64,000 nt of DNA from Azospirillum formosense (GCF_040500525.1 NZ_CP159402.1:1797501-1861500), one strand, 5' to 3'; numbered from the stretch's first letter, positions 26,361 through 47,019 are shown. Made by a program: numbers and translations. Notes: generated from the letters alone by a model not told the origin.

Positions 26361-27071
26361 TCACTCCTGCGGCTCGGCGGCGGCTTCAGCGGCCGGCGCA
26401 GCCTTGATCCCGGCGGGGAACGGCAGACCTTCCGGAGCCTTCTTCTTCACCGCGTCGCGGATGCGGAGCCAAGCCCCCTCGGCGCCCGGAACGGCACCCT
26501 TGAGGAAGATCAGACCGCGGTCCTCATCGACCGACACGACCTTCAGGTTCAGAACCGTGACCTTCTCGTCGCCGAGATGACCGGCCATCTTCTTGTTCTT
26601 GAAGACCTTGCCGGGGTCCTGGCGGTTACCCGTCGAACCGTGCGAGCGGTGCGACACCGACACGCCGTGCGTCGCGCGCAGACCACCGAAGTTCCAGCGC
26701 TTCATCGGGCCGGCGAAGCCCTTACCGATGGAAGTGCCGGTGACGTCGACGAACTGGCCCGGAACGAAGTGCGCGGCCGACAGCTCGGCGCCAACCTCGA
26801 TCAGCGCGTCGGCGTCGACGCGGAACTCGACCAGCTTGCGCTTCGGCTCCACCTTCGCCTTGGCGAAGTGGCCGCGCTGCGGCTTCGTGACGTTCTTCAC
26901 CTTGATGGCGCCTGCGCCGAGCTGGACGGCGGTGTAGCCATCCTTGTCCTCGGTGCGAACGGCGACGACCTGGCAGCTGTCGACTTTCAGCACAGTCACC
27001 GGCACGTGCTGCCCGTCGTCCGTGAAGACGCGGGTCATGCCGACTTTCTGCGCGATCAAACCGGATCGCAT
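26361..27071 (-). CDS. rplC: 50S ribosomal protein L3
   Basis: The 236-residue protein ([20 protein letters not shown]) has the long loop with [20 protein letters not shown] and [20 protein letters not shown], including the Gln that PrmB methylates in E. coli. A C-terminal extension of about 20 Ala/Glu/Pro residues makes it longer than usual. It is the second gene of the S10 operon, 60 bases after rpsJ. Confidence 0.98.
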   Translation of the reverse strand: MRSGLIAQKVGMTRVFTDDGQHVPVTVLKVDSCQVVAVRTEDKDGYTAVQLGAGAIKVKNVTKPQRGHFAKAKVEPKRKLVEFRVDADALIEVGAELSAAHFVPGQFVDVTGTSIGKGFAGPMKRWNFGGLRATHGVSVSHRSHGSTGNRQDPGKVFKNKKMAGHLGDEKVTVLNLKVVSVDEDRGLIFLKGAVPGAEGAWLRIRDAVKKKAPEGLPFPAGIKAAPAAEAAAEPQE

Positions 27072-27131
27072 TGTTCTTTATCTCCTGACCAGGGACATCC
27101 TCAGAGGGAGAGGTCCCTCAACAGCAACGAA

Positions 27132-27440
<309 letters not shown>

Positions 27441-27595
27441 GTCCAAACGTCCCTTGCACCTCGTTTCGGTGACGCGACTGCGCCACCGGCACCCCAAAAT
27501 CTGTCCCCCGGGGACCCGCGGCGGCAGGCGAACCTGCGCCGGCTCACCGAAGCGGTGGGCGGCGGTTCGCTCTGTCCGATCTGACGGCCGATACG

Positions 27596-27636
27596 AAAAG
27601 GAACATCCCCCGCATCGCAATGCGGGCGGATGTTCC
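27596..27636 (-). terminator. Terminator-like hairpin inside the rpsJ leader (possible attenuator)
   Basis: On the minus strand a 9-bp stem GGAACATCC/GGATGTTCC (27628-27636 with 27600-27608) encloses a second stem CCGCAT/ATGCGG (27610-27615 with 27620-27625) and is followed directly by TTTT. It lies after the predicted promoter at 27737-27765 and about 160 bases before the rpsJ start. The rest of the 457-base tuf1-rpsJ gap shows no gene. Confidence 0.6.
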
Positions 27637-27736
27637 GGGCAGCAACCGGTGCAAGTGGAGCTTGCGGTGCCGTTCGTGATCGGGCTGCGTCTAGGCCGGA
27701 CGTGCCTACTACCAACCCAAATTCCAGAGGGCGTAA

Positions 27737-27765
27737 CGTGTATGCCCTGGGCGCCCCGGTGTCAA
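27737..27765 (-). promoter_or_regulatory. Sigma-70-type promoter of the S10 operon
   Basis: On the minus strand a perfect TTGACA (27760-27765) and TACACG (27737-27742) are 17 bases apart. Transcription would start near 27730, leaving a leader of about 290 bases before rpsJ. Confidence 0.65.
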
Positions 27766-27850
27766 CCCACATTTTCCCCCTTGTGACAGGAGGGTGACGG
27801 GATCGGACCGGTTCGGCGCGTCACGCCGCATTTTCGCGGATCGGCCATGC

Positions 27851-27879
27851 AAAAAGGGGCCGACCCGCGGGCCGGCCCC
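27851..27879 (-). terminator. tuf1 terminator
   Basis: On the minus strand CGGCCCC-type 7-bp arms (27856-27862 with 27873-27879) form a GC-rich hairpin starting 18 bases after the tuf1 stop, followed by TTTTT. It separates the rpsL-tuf1 unit from the S10 operon. Confidence 0.85.
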
Positions 27880-27897
27880 CCTTCACAAACGACGATC

Positions 27898-29088
<1,191 letters not shown>

Positions 29089-29125
29089 GGTGTGTGCTCT
29101 CCGTCTCTTTGTCGTTCCAGCGGTT

Positions 29126-31204
29126 TCAGGCCATCCTGGCGCGGATGGTCTCCGCAATCGTCTGCGGCACCGGCTCGTGGTGGTCGAACTGCATCGTGTA
29201 CTGCGCGCGTCCCTGGCTCATCGAGCGCAGGGTGTTCACATAGCCGAACATCGACGCCAACGGAACCATCGCCTGGATCGAGCGGGCGTTGCCCCTCTGG
29301 TCCATGGCGGTGATCTGGCCGCGGCGGCTGTTCAGGTCCCCGATGATGTCGCCCATGTAGTCCTCGGGCGTCACCACCTCAACCCTCATGATCGGCTCCA
29401 GAAGCATCGGGCCGGCCTTCTGCATGCCCTCGCGGAAGGCCGCGCGGGTCGCGATCTCGAAGGCCAGCACCGAGGAGTCGACGTCGTGGAAGGCGCCGTC
29501 GACCAGCGCCACCTCGAGGTCGATGACCGGGAAGCCGGCGACCACGCCGCTGTGCAGGGAGGACTCCAGCCCCTTCTGCACGCCCGGAATGAACTCCTTG
29601 GGCACGGCGCCGCCGACAACCTTGTTCCGGAAGACGAATCCGCTGCCGGCGGGCAACGGTTCGAAGACCAGCTTGACGCGGGCGTACTGGCCGGTGCCCC
29701 CGGTCTGCTTCTTGTGGGTGTAATCGATCTCGGCGGTCCGGGTGATGGTCTCGCGGTACGCCACCTGCGGCGCGCCCACGTCGGCATCCACCTTGAACTC
29801 CCGCTTCATGCGATCGACGATGATCTCTAGATGCAGTTCGCCCATGCCCTTGATGATCGTCTGACCGCTCTCATGGTCGACGGCCACGCGGAAGGACGGG
29901 TCCTCCTGGGCGAGGCGGGACAGCGCCATGCTCATCTTTTCCTGATCGGCCTTGGATCTCGGCTCGACGGCCACCTCGATGACCGGTTCCGGAAATTCCA
30001 TCCGTTCCAGGACGATGGGCTTGGCGGGATCGCACAGCGTGTCGCCGGTCGTCGTGCTCTTCAGCGCGGTGAAGGCGACGATGTCGCCGGCGTAGGCCTC
30101 GTCGATCTCCTCACGGCTGTTGGCGTGCATCAGCAGCATGCGGCCGATGCGCTCCTTCTCGTCCTTGCCTGGGTTCAGCACGGCGGTGCCGGAGGCGACG
30201 GTGCCGGAATAGACGCGCACGAAGGTCAGCGACCCGACGAAGGGGTCGTTCATGATCTTGAAGGCGAGCGCGGAGAAGGGAGCGGCGTCGTCCGGTGCGC
30301 GCTCGTCCGTCTCGGGGCTGCCGACGCGGTGTCCTTTGACCGTTCCGACGTCCACGGGGGCCGGAAGATAGTCCACCACGGCGTCCAGCATCGGCTGGAT
30401 GCCCTTGTTCTTGAAGGCGGAGCCGCAGAGGACCGGCACGAAGCGCAGGCCGACCGTGCCCTTGCGGATGCAGGCCTTGAGCGTCTCCTCGGACGGCTCC
30501 TGCCCGGACTCGAGATAGGCCTCCATGGCCGCGTCGTCGAGTTCCAGGACGGCGTCGAGCAGCGCCTGGCGGTGATGCGCCGCGGCGTCCTTCAGGGCGT
30601 CGGGAATGTCGGTGTAATAGAACTCGGCGCCCAGCGTCTCTTCTTTCCAGACGATGGCGCGCATGCCGACCAGATCGACGACGCCCACGAAGCTGGCCTC
30701 GGACCCGATCGGAAGCTGGAGGACGAGCGGAAAGGCGCCCAGCCGTTCCTTCATCATGTCGACGCAGCGGAAGAAGTCCGCGCCGGTGCGATCCAGCTTG
30801 TTGACGAAACACATGCGGGGCACGCCGTACTTGTCGGCCTGCCGCCACACGGTCTCGGACTGAGGCTCCACCCCCGCAACGGAATCGAACACCGCAACAG
30901 CACCGTCGAGCACGCGCAAGGAACGTTCGACTTCGATCGTGAAGTCGACGTGGCCGGGCGTGTCGATAATGTTGATGCGGTGATCGCGCCAGAAGCAGGT
31001 CGTGGCCGCGGAGGTGATGGTGATGCCCCGTTCCTGTTCCTGCTCCATCCAATCCATCACCGCGGTGCCCTCGTGCACCTCGCCGATTTTGTACGACTTT
31101 CCAGTGTAGTACAAAATCCGCTCGGTGGTCGTGGTCTTCCCGGCATCGATGTGGGCCATGATGCCGATGTTGCGGTAACGGTTCAGGGGATGGGAACGGG
31201 GCAT
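29126..31204 (-). CDS. fusA: Elongation factor G
   Basis: The 692-residue GTPase ([20 protein letters not shown]) has G1 AHIDAGKTT, switch 1 EQERGITI, G3 DTPGHVDF and G4 NKLDR, then domains II-V with [18 protein letters not shown] and the domain IV tip region. It drives translocation and, with RRF, ribosome recycling. It is some ten residues shorter than the E. coli protein. It lies between rpsG and tuf1 on the same transcript. Confidence 0.98.
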   Translation of the reverse strand: MPRSHPLNRYRNIGIMAHIDAGKTTTTERILYYTGKSYKIGEVHEGTAVMDWMEQEQERGITITSAATTCFWRDHRINIIDTPGHVDFTIEVERSLRVLDGAVAVFDSVAGVEPQSETVWRQADKYGVPRMCFVNKLDRTGADFFRCVDMMKERLGAFPLVLQLPIGSEASFVGVVDLVGMRAIVWKEETLGAEFYYTDIPDALKDAAAHHRQALLDAVLELDDAAMEAYLESGQEPSEETLKACIRKGTVGLRFVPVLCGSAFKNKGIQPMLDAVVDYLPAPVDVGTVKGHRVGSPETDERAPDDAAPFSALAFKIMNDPFVGSLTFVRVYSGTVASGTAVLNPGKDEKERIGRMLLMHANSREEIDEAYAGDIVAFTALKSTTTGDTLCDPAKPIVLERMEFPEPVIEVAVEPRSKADQEKMSMALSRLAQEDPSFRVAVDHESGQTIIKGMGELHLEIIVDRMKREFKVDADVGAPQVAYRETITRTAEIDYTHKKQTGGTGQYARVKLVFEPLPAGSGFVFRNKVVGGAVPKEFIPGVQKGLESSLHSGVVAGFPVIDLEVALVDGAFHDVDSSVLAFEIATRAAFREGMQKAGPMLLEPIMRVEVVTPEDYMGDIIGDLNSRRGQITAMDQRGNARSIQAMVPLASMFGYVNTLRSMSQGRAQYTMQFDHHEPVPQTIAETIRARMA

Positions 31205-31230
31205 GACAAGCACCTGGGCCGGTGGGTGCC

Positions 31231-31713
<483 letters not shown>

Positions 31714-32085
31714 TTACTTCGGACGCTTCGCGCCGTACTTCGAACGACGCTGCTTACGGTCCTTCACGCCCTGGGTATCGAGCGTGCCGCGGATGATGTG
31801 GTAGCGAACGCCGGGAAGATCCTTCACACGGCCGCCGCGGATCATAACCACCGAGTGTTCCTGGAGGTTATGGCCTTCACCGGGGATGTAGGAGGTCACT
31901 TCGAAGCCGTTCGTCAGGCGAACGCGGGCGACCTTACGCAGAGCCGAGTTCGGCTTCTTCGGCGTGGTCGTGTAGACGCGGGTGCAGACGCCACGCTTCT
32001 GCGGGCACGCCTCCATCGCGGGAACCTTATTGCGCGCGGCCAAGGGCTCGCGCGGCTTACGGATCAACTGGTTGATCGTCGGCAT
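31714..32085 (-). CDS. rpsL: 30S ribosomal protein S12
   Basis: The 123-residue protein ([20 protein letters not shown]) has the decoding loop [20 protein letters not shown] and [20 protein letters not shown] with both lysines that mutate in streptomycin resistance in their wild-type state, and the [10 protein letters not shown] stretch with the methylthiolated Asp region KDLPG. It is first in the str-type operon, behind a 240-base leader. Confidence 0.98.
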   Translation of the reverse strand: MPTINQLIRKPREPLAARNKVPAMEACPQKRGVCTRVYTTTPKKPNSALRKVARVRLTNGFEVTSYIPGEGHNLQEHSVVMIRGGRVKDLPGVRYHIIRGTLDTQGVKDRKQRRSKYGAKRPK

Positions 32086-32166
32086 ATCTGCCCTTCATCC
32101 CTTCAGGTCGATCGGCCGGCGGAGCCGGACCGATTGGAAAAACGCCCGGCACGAACCGGACGATGC

Positions 32167-32205
32167 AAAAGCCCGCCTGCGAAGCCTGGAGGGCTTCGAG
32201 CGGGC
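32167..32205 (-). terminator. Terminator-like hairpin inside the rpsL leader (possible attenuator)
   Basis: On the minus strand GCCCGC (32200-32205) pairs with GCGGGC (32171-32176), and inside it CGAAGCC pairs with GGCTTCG over CTCCA; TTTT follows (32167-32170). It lies about 80 bases before the rpsL start and downstream of the predicted promoter at 32332-32360. Nothing else coding is seen between 32086 and 32405. Confidence 0.6.
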
Positions 32206-32331
32206 CCAATGGTCGAACGCCGTCGGATCGGTCCGCAGGGGCCCTGTCGTTCGGCTATGTCGCTTGGGTTCAGCCGGATGCCGGGCGGGATGGACGAAAG
32301 ACCTTCCCGAGGCTCCTTTTGAAGTTCGCGG

Positions 32332-32360
32332 ACTATATGGGTCTGCCATGGACCCGTCAA
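32332..32360 (-). promoter_or_regulatory. Strong sigma-70-type promoter of the rpsL-rpsG-fusA-tuf operon
   Basis: On the minus strand TTGACG (32355-32360) and TATAGT (32332-32337) are 17 bases apart, one mismatch from consensus in each box. It sits just after the DJ-1 gene stop; transcription would begin near 32325. Confidence 0.75.
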
Positions 32361-32405
32361 GCGCGCAGATGACCGTTCGTCGTGCGCTTCGACGACCTTT
32401 CCGCG

Positions 32406-33119
32406 TCAGCCGGCGCGCCTGGACCGGCGGCGGCGCAACGCCTCGACGCCCGCCGCCACCGCGGCGGCCCGCGCGTCCAGCATCGGTCGCATCCGGGCCA
32501 GGAGATCGGCCGCCACCCCCTCCCCCGCCCCGGCCGGCGACCCGGCGTCGAAGGGCGGCTTCGGGTCGTATTCGATGGCAAGCTGGACGAGTTTGGCGGC
32601 CTGCTCGCCGAACAGTTCGCCGACGATGCGGAGCGCCACATCGATTCCCGCGGTCACGCCGCCGCCGGTGAACAGCGTGCCGTCCACCACGACGCGCTCC
32701 GCCACCGGCGTGGCGCCGAAGGCCGGGAGAAAGCCGCGGGAGGCCCAATGCGTGCCGGCCCGCTTCCCCTCGAGCAGCCCGGCCGCGCCGAGCACCAGGG
32801 AGCCGGTGCAGATCCCGGAGAGATAGCGGGTGCCGGAGGCCCGGTCCGCCAGGAAGGACAGGACCTCCTCGTCGGTCAGCAGCGCGTTGATGCCGCCTCC
32901 GCCCGGCACCAGAAGGAGGTCGAGCCGGGGAGCGTCGGCCAGGGTCGCGGTGGGAAGGATGGTCAGGCCGGTGTCGGACCGCACCGGGTCGAGCGTCTTC
33001 CACAGCAAATGGACCTGGGCGCCGGGAACGCGGGCCAGCACCTCATAGGGGCCGGTGAGATCGAGCTGCGTGACGTTGGGAAACAACAGCAGGCCGAAAC
33101 TGGGCGCGTTCTCGGTCAT
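32406..33119 (-). CDS. DJ-1/PfpI family protein
   Basis: The 237-residue protein has a class I glutamine-amidotransferase-like fold: FGLLLFPNVTQLDLTGPYEV at the start, LLLVPGGGGINALL, and the nucleophile elbow SGICTGSLVLGAAGLLEGKR with its central Cys. The order and spacing resemble isonitrile hydratase and related enzymes more than glyoxalase III. An Ala/Arg-rich tail ends the protein. It lies between the rpoC terminator and the rpsL promoter, in the same direction as both, an unusual guest in this neighbourhood. Confidence 0.85.
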   Translation of the reverse strand: MTENAPSFGLLLFPNVTQLDLTGPYEVLARVPGAQVHLLWKTLDPVRSDTGLTILPTATLADAPRLDLLLVPGGGGINALLTDEEVLSFLADRASGTRYLSGICTGSLVLGAAGLLEGKRAGTHWASRGFLPAFGATPVAERVVVDGTLFTGGGVTAGIDVALRIVGELFGEQAAKLVQLAIEYDPKPPFDAGSPAGAGEGVAADLLARMRPMLDARAAAVAAGVEALRRRRSRRAG

Positions 33120-33174
33120 CGCGAAGACTCCGATGCGGGGCGTGGACGATCCTAAACCCACCGCAACAAACGAG

Positions 33175-33205
33175 AAAGGGGCGCGTCCCCTGCGGAACGC
33201 GCCCC
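33175..33205 (-). terminator. rpoC terminator
   Basis: On the minus strand GGGGCGCGT and ACGCGCCCC (33197-33205 with 33178-33186) form a 9-bp hairpin 25 bases after the rpoC stop, followed by TTTCTCGTTTG. Confidence 0.8.
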
Positions 33206-33230
33206 CTTCCCTACCCTATGCGCCGAAGCC

Positions 33231-37433
<4,203 letters not shown>

Positions 37434-37500
37434 TTAAGGGCAGTTCCCGCCGGAAGGGGCCAACATGGCCCCTCCTCCGGCGGGTTCAAGTCTCTTTGGC

Positions 37501-41694
<4,194 letters not shown>

Positions 41695-41811
41695 GGATGT
41701 CCCCAAACGTCAGAATCGTGAGTACGCTCGACCAGAAGCACGCGAACCAGGGTGCTCGCCGCGACGCGGCGATGATCGCGCGGCCCGCCCCTTATGCAGG
41801 GACGGAAAGAG

Positions 41812-41886
41812 CCGGACCGAGAAACTCGGTCCGGTGGAAGGCAGAAAACGCCGTGCGGCGGCGGGCCCCCTCGGGGACCAGCCGCC
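41812..41886 (-). other. Hairpins between rplL and rpoB (probable attenuator)
   Basis: In the 233-base gap the minus strand can form a perfect 10-bp stem, CCGGACCGAG/CTCGGTCCGG (41812-41821 with 41825-41834), followed by CTCTTTCC, and upstream of it a second stem, GGCGGC/GCCGCC (41857-41862 with 41881-41886). In E. coli the same gap holds an attenuator and an RNase III site that set the ratio of ribosomal proteins to polymerase; a matching role is inferred. Confidence 0.6.
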
Positions 41887-41927
41887 GTCCGGCGTGGATA
41901 TGTCTTATCCGTCGCAGCAAGACGGTC

Positions 41928-42305
41928 TTACTTAATATCGACCTTCGCGCCGGCCTCTTCAAGCTGCTTCTTGATCTTGGCGGCCTCGTCCTTCGACACG
42001 CCTTCCTTGACCGGCTTCGGAGCGCCTTCGACCAGGTCCTTGGCTTCCTTCAGGCCCAGGCCGGTGATGGCGCGGACTTCCTTGATCACGTTGATCTTCT
42101 TGTCGCCGGCGTCGGCGAGGATCACGTTGAACTCGGTCTGCTCCTCGACCGGGGCAGCGGCGGCGGCCGGGCCGGCGGCGGCGGCAACGGCCACCGGAGC
42201 GGCGGCGGAAACGCCCCACTTCTCTTCCAGCAGCTTCGACAGCTCGGCGGCCTCGATGACGGTCAGGGCCGAGAGATCGTCGACCAGCTTCTGCAGATCA
42301 GCCAT
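41928..42305 (-). CDS. rplL: 50S ribosomal protein L7/L12
   Basis: The 125-residue protein has the N-terminal dimerisation helix ([20 protein letters not shown]), an Ala/Pro/Val-rich hinge at about residues 37-55 and the factor-binding C-terminal domain with [20 protein letters not shown]. Several copies form the stalk on L10 and recruit the GTPase factors. It follows rplJ by 57 bases. Confidence 0.98.
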   Translation of the reverse strand: MADLQKLVDDLSALTVIEAAELSKLLEEKWGVSAAAPVAVAAAAGPAAAAAPVEEQTEFNVILADAGDKKINVIKEVRAITGLGLKEAKDLVEGAPKPVKEGVSKDEAAKIKKQLEEAGAKVDIK

Positions 42306-42362
42306 TTTAATGCTCCAACAACTCGATGTTCTGGGATGGGTAGAGAGTTAGACGGATGCGGC

Positions 42363-42881
42363 TCAGGCCGCCTCGTCCTTCTTCGCGTAGGCCGCCAGCA
42401 CGCGGGCGACCTGGCCGCCCGGAGCCTGGAGAACGCCGGCGATGCGGGTCGCCGGGGTCTGGATCATGCCCACGAGCTTGGCGCGCAGTTCGTCCAGCGA
42501 CGGGAGCGTGGCGAGAGCCTTGACTCCCTCCGCGTCGAGGACCTGGTTGCCGAGAGCGGCGCCGACGATCTTCAGCTTCTCGTTGGACTTGGCGTAGTCG
42601 GCCACCACCTTGGCGGCGGCCACCGGGTCCTTCGAGAAGGCGATCGCGGTCGGTCCCTTGAAGAGACCGTCCAGACCTTCGAACTGCGTGCCCTGAAGGG
42701 CGCGGCGGGCGAGCCGGTTCTTCGTCACCTTGAAGCCCGCGCCCGCGGCCCGCATCTTGCCACGCAGGTCGGTGACTTCCGCCACCGTCAGGCCCAGATG
42801 GTGGGTGACCACCACCAGGCCCGTGTCCTGGAGCTTCGACTGCAGGTCCGCGATCGTCGCTTCTTTTTGTGTACGATCCAC
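42363..42881 (-). CDS. rplJ: 50S ribosomal protein L10
   Basis: The 172-residue protein ([20 protein letters not shown]) has the rRNA-binding N-terminal domain with [20 protein letters not shown] and a C-terminal helix for L7/L12 dimers. In other bacteria the L10-L12 complex represses its own messenger through the leader before rplJ; a 267-base leader exists here. Confidence 0.98.
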   Translation of the reverse strand: MDRTQKEATIADLQSKLQDTGLVVVTHHLGLTVAEVTDLRGKMRAAGAGFKVTKNRLARRALQGTQFEGLDGLFKGPTAIAFSKDPVAAAKVVADYAKSNEKLKIVGAALGNQVLDAEGVKALATLPSLDELRAKLVGMIQTPATRIAGVLQAPGGQVARVLAAYAKKDEAA

Positions 42882-43148
42882 GGATCGCCTCCTTGCACAG
42901 AGGTTTACGAGGGGCCCCTTCCCTTTCGGTCGAAGGCCCCGGCGAACCTGTCCCAGAAGTTCGAGCCGTTCCTGAACCGCGGGCGAGCCCGCGTGGTTAA
43001 CGGTTCAACTCCTGTCTGCTCTGGCGGGTTTAAGCCCTTGCCTCCGGAGAGGCGCGGGCACCAGCGGTCTTGGACAGGGAGGGCGCCCCCGCAGGGACAC
43101 CCGATCGCCGCCGGTTCCCGAGGGAGCCGGCGGCGAAACTCAGGTCAC
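42882..43148 (-). promoter_or_regulatory. Leader between rplA and rplJ, with strong hairpin
   Basis: No gene fits in these 267 bases. Thirteen bases after the rplA stop a 9-bp stem CGCCGCCGG/CCGGCGGCG (43106-43114 with 43127-43135) stands alone, without a U-run. By position, the stretch nearer rplJ is where the L10 leader autoregulation site would be expected, and GC-rich inverted repeats near 42905-42945 are compatible. I could not match the L10 leader consensus base by base. Confidence 0.45.
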
Positions 43149-43850
43149 TCAGGCCGTGGCGGCCAGAGTGGACAGATCCAGCTTCAGGCCCGGCCCCATG
43201 GTCGAGGACAGCGAGACCTTCAGCAGATACTGGCCCTTGGCACCGGTCGGCTTGGCGCGGGTGATCGCATCCACGAAGGCGCGGATGTTCTGCACCAGCG
43301 CCTCTTCCGAGAAGCTGGCCTTGCCGACGCCGGCGTGCACGATGCCGGTCTTCTCGGCGCGGAACTCCACGGCGCCCGCCTTGGCGGCCTTGACGGCGCC
43401 GGCCACGTCGGGGGTCACGGTGCCGAGCTTCGGGTTCGGCATCAGGCCGCGCGGGCCGAGGACCTTACCGAGCTTGCCGACGACGCCCATCATGTCCGGG
43501 GACGCGATGCAGCGGTCGAAGTCGATGTTGCCGGCCAGGATCTTCTCGGCCAGATCGTCGGCGCCGACGATGTCCGCGCCGGCGGCCAGGGCGTCGTCCG
43601 CCTTGGGGCCCTTGGCGAACACGGCGACGCGCACGGTCTTGCCGGTGCCGTTCGGCAGGTTCACGACGCCGCGGACCATCTGGTCGGCGTGACGCGGATC
43701 GATGCCCAGGTTCATCGCGATTTCGATGGTCTCATCGAACTTCGCCTTGGGCAGGCCCTTCAGCAGGGAGACGGCGCCTTCCAGCGAGTAGAGCGCCTCG
43801 CGGTCGACCTTCTTGTAGGAATCGGTCAGACGCTTGCCGAGCTTCGCCAT
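43149..43850 (-). CDS. rplA: 50S ribosomal protein L1
   Basis: The 233-residue protein contains [20 protein letters not shown], the rRNA-binding [20 protein letters not shown] and [23 protein letters not shown] [21 protein letters not shown]1 forms the mobile stalk that releases deacylated tRNA, and it commonly represses its own rplK-rplA message. It is coupled to rplK by a 4-base gap. Confidence 0.98.
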   Translation of the reverse strand: MAKLGKRLTDSYKKVDREALYSLEGAVSLLKGLPKAKFDETIEIAMNLGIDPRHADQMVRGVVNLPNGTGKTVRVAVFAKGPKADDALAAGADIVGADDLAEKILAGNIDFDRCIASPDMMGVVGKLGKVLGPRGLMPNPKLGTVTPDVAGAVKAAKAGAVEFRAEKTGIVHAGVGKASFSEEALVQNIRAFVDAITRAKPTGAKGQYLLKVSLSSTMGPGLKLDLSTLAATA

Positions 43851-43854
43851 GGGA

Positions 43855-44289
43855 TCAGCCCTCCACCACTTCGAGGCCCATCGAGCGGGCGGAACCAGCG
43901 ATCATGCTGGCGGCCGCCTCGACGTCGTGGGCGTTCAGGTCCTTCATCTTCTTCTCGGCGATGTCACGAATCTGGGTCTTCGTGATCTTGCCGGCGAAAG
44001 CGCCCTTGCCGGTGGTCTGCGAGCCCTTGTCGATGCCGGCGGCCTTCTTCAGGAAGTAGCTGACCGGCGGGGTCTTCGTGACGAAGGTGAAGGTGCGGTC
44101 GCCGTAGGCGGTGATGACCACCGGGATCGGCATACCGACTTCCAGATCCTGCGTCTTGGCGTTGAACGCCTTGCAGAACTCCATGATGTTCAGGCCGCGC
44201 TGACCGAGCGCCGGGCCGATGGGCGGCGACGGATTCGCCTTGCCGGCCGGAACCTGCAGCTTGATGAAGCCGACGATTTTCTTTGCCAT
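43855..44289 (-). CDS. rplK: 50S ribosomal protein L11
   Basis: The 144-residue protein ([20 protein letters not shown]) has the Pro-rich hinge of the thiostrepton site ([20 protein letters not shown]) and the C-terminal domain with [20 protein letters not shown]. It binds the GTPase centre and is needed for RelA activation. It starts a ribosomal-protein run after nusG. Confidence 0.98.
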   Translation of the reverse strand: MAKKIVGFIKLQVPAGKANPSPPIGPALGQRGLNIMEFCKAFNAKTQDLEVGMPIPVVITAYGDRTFTFVTKTPPVSYFLKKAAGIDKGSQTTGKGAFAGKITKTQIRDIAEKKMKDLNAHDVEAAASMIAGSARSMGLEVVEG

Positions 44290-44423
44290 GTCACAACCTC
44301 CAGATACGACGCCTCGATACGCTGTCCGGCGTCGCGGGGCTTTGCGGTGCGGCTATGGCGGGCCTTCCGCAGCAGAAAGGAGCACGTGACTGTTCATCAC
44401 GCGCCCCGGGAAAACTGTTGATC

Positions 44424-44954
44424 TCAGACCTTCTCGACCTGGGTGTATTCCAGCTCGACCGGCGTGGAGCGGCCGAAGATGGACACCGCCACCTTGAGGC
44501 GGGCCTTCTCCTCGTCGACTTCCTCGACGATGCCGTTGAAGGAGGTGAAGGGGCCGTCGCTCACACGAACCTGCTCGCCCACCTCGAAGGTGATCGAGGG
44601 CTTGGGGCGCTCAAAGCCTTCCTGCACCTGATGGATGATCCGCTCGGCTTCACGCTGGCTGATCGGCTGCGGCTTGCCGCCGCCACCCAGGAACCCGGTG
44701 ACCTTCGGCGTGTTCTTCACCAGATGCCAGGACTCGTCCGTCAAATCCATCTTGATGAGGACGTAGCCGGGGAAGAACTTCCGCTCAGTGTTGATTTTGG
44801 AACCCCGGCGCACCTCGACCACTTCCTCGGTCGGCACCAGGATTTCTTCGAATTTGTCTTCCAGGCCCTTCTGGGCCGCCTTCTCGCGGATGGCCTGGGA
44901 GACCTTCTTCTCGAAGCCCGAATAGACGTGAACGACGTACCAGCGCGCGGCCAT
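44424..44954 (-). CDS. nusG: Transcription termination/antitermination factor NusG
   Basis: The 176-residue protein (MAARWYVVHVYSGFEKKVSQ) has the NGN domain with FPGYVLIKMDLTDESWHLVK and a C-terminal KOW domain with VSDGPFTSFNGIVEEVDEEK. It binds polymerase and, through its KOW domain, S10 or Rho, linking transcription to translation. The gene follows secE by five bases. Confidence 0.98.
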   Translation of the reverse strand: MAARWYVVHVYSGFEKKVSQAIREKAAQKGLEDKFEEILVPTEEVVEVRRGSKINTERKFFPGYVLIKMDLTDESWHLVKNTPKVTGFLGGGGKPQPISQREAERIIHQVQEGFERPKPSITFEVGEQVRVSDGPFTSFNGIVEEVDEEKARLKVAVSIFGRSTPVELEYTQVEKV

Positions 44955-44959
44955 GGCGA

Positions 44960-45157
44960 TCAGGCTCCCAGCCCAAGGATCATACGGACGGCGAAGGCCA
45001 GCACCTGATCCACGACGAGGAAGAACAGCGAAGCCAGCACCACCATGACGAACACCATGGCGGTCGTCACGCCGGTTTCCTTGCGGGTCGGCCAGGTGAC
45101 CTTGGCCACCTCGCGGCGGACGTCGCGCGCGAATTCTGCGGGGTTCACTTTAGCCAT
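44960..45157 (-). CDS. secE: Protein translocase subunit SecE
   Basis: The 65-residue protein is the short single-helix form: an amphipathic surface helix (NPAEFARDVRREVAKVTWPT) with the conserved W-P-T/RKET hinge, then one membrane helix of about 20 residues ending in the FAVRMILGLGA tail. E. coli SecE has three helices; the short form is usual elsewhere. It clamps SecY, whose gene is also in this window. Confidence 0.95.
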   Translation of the reverse strand: MAKVNPAEFARDVRREVAKVTWPTRKETGVTTAMVFVMVVLASLFFLVVDQVLAFAVRMILGLGA

Positions 45158-45226
45158 CGTAGACCGTGCGGGCTCCGGTGCGACGTGTAGGGCGCGGTCA
45201 GCGGCCCGTTCTGGTTCGGTACGGCG

Positions 45227-45302
45227 TGGCAGGAGTGGAGGGGCTCGAACCCCCAGCCCCCGGTTTTGGAGACCGGTGCTCTACCAATTGAGCTACACTC
45301 CT
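45227..45302 (-). tRNA. tRNA-Trp (anticodon CCA)
   Basis: The 76-nt gene folds with acceptor AGGAGTG/CACTCCT, anticodon stem CCGGT/ACCGG around loop CTCCAAA and T-loop GGTTCGAGCC; the 3' CCA is encoded. Position between tuf2 and secE is a widespread bacterial arrangement. Confidence 0.97.
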
Positions 45303-45337
45303 ATCGCCGCAGGCTCTACCCCCGGCGGGGAGCCGAG

Positions 45338-45367
45338 CTTATAGCGTATAGCCGCGTGGCTTGCCAG
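45338..45367 (-). promoter_or_regulatory. Promoter of the tRNA-Trp-secE-nusG unit
   Basis: On the minus strand CTGGCA (45362-45367) and TATAAG (45338-45343) are 18 bases apart and lie about 36 bases before the tRNA. The tuf2 transcript could also read through, since no convincing U-tailed terminator follows tuf2. Confidence 0.5.
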
Positions 45368-45456
45368 CCTTTTTATCGGCCGGCACGCCGAAAACGACAG
45401 GGACCGACCCCGTCGCCGAACCGCAAGGGAACGGCGGCGGGATCGGCTCCTTCACC

Positions 45457-46647
<1,191 letters not shown>

Positions 46648-46728
46648 CGCTTTGGTCTTTCGTTCCCGACGTTCCGGACGCACACAATGGCCCGGCCGAG
46701 ACCGACATTTCCCTTAGCGCGGGGGGAT

Positions 46729-46802
46729 TGGAGCGGGTGAGGGGAATCGAACCCCCGTCGTAAGCTTGGAAGGCTTCTGCTCTACCATTGAGCTACACCC
46801 GC
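46729..46802 (-). tRNA. tRNA-Gly (anticodon TCC)
   Basis: The 74-nt gene folds with acceptor GCGGGTG/CACCCGC, anticodon loop CTTCCAA and T-loop GGTTCGATTCC; the 3' CCA is encoded. It reads GGA/GGG and lies between tRNA-Tyr and tuf2 on one likely transcript. Confidence 0.97.
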
Positions 46803-46866
46803 CTGCCATGCCCCGCCCGGCGCTATCGACCGGGAACTGCGATCACGGACAAGCCGTGGAATGTAG

Positions 46867-46952
46867 TGGTGGAAGGGGCTGGATTCGAACCAGCGTACGC
46901 GTACGCGGGCAGATTTACAGTCTGCTGCCTTTAACCACTCGGCCACCCTTCC
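46867..46952 (-). tRNA. tRNA-Tyr (anticodon GTA)
   Basis: The 86-nt gene has the long variable arm of class II tRNAs (CGCGTACGCGTACG region), acceptor GGAAGGG/CCCTTCC, anticodon loop CTGTAAA and an encoded CCA. It is the first gene of the tRNA-tuf2 unit. Confidence 0.97.
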
Positions 46953-46991
46953 TCAGGCCCGCTGCGGGACATGCCCGCCGCGGAGTTCGGC

Positions 46992-47019
46992 ACTATGAGA
47001 ATTTTTCAGGCCTTGTCAA
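46992..47019 (-). promoter_or_regulatory. Promoter of the tRNA-Tyr-tRNA-Gly-tuf2 unit
   Basis: On the minus strand a perfect TTGACA (47014-47019) and CATAGT (46992-46997) are 16 bases apart, about 40 bases before tRNA-Tyr. Confidence 0.6.
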
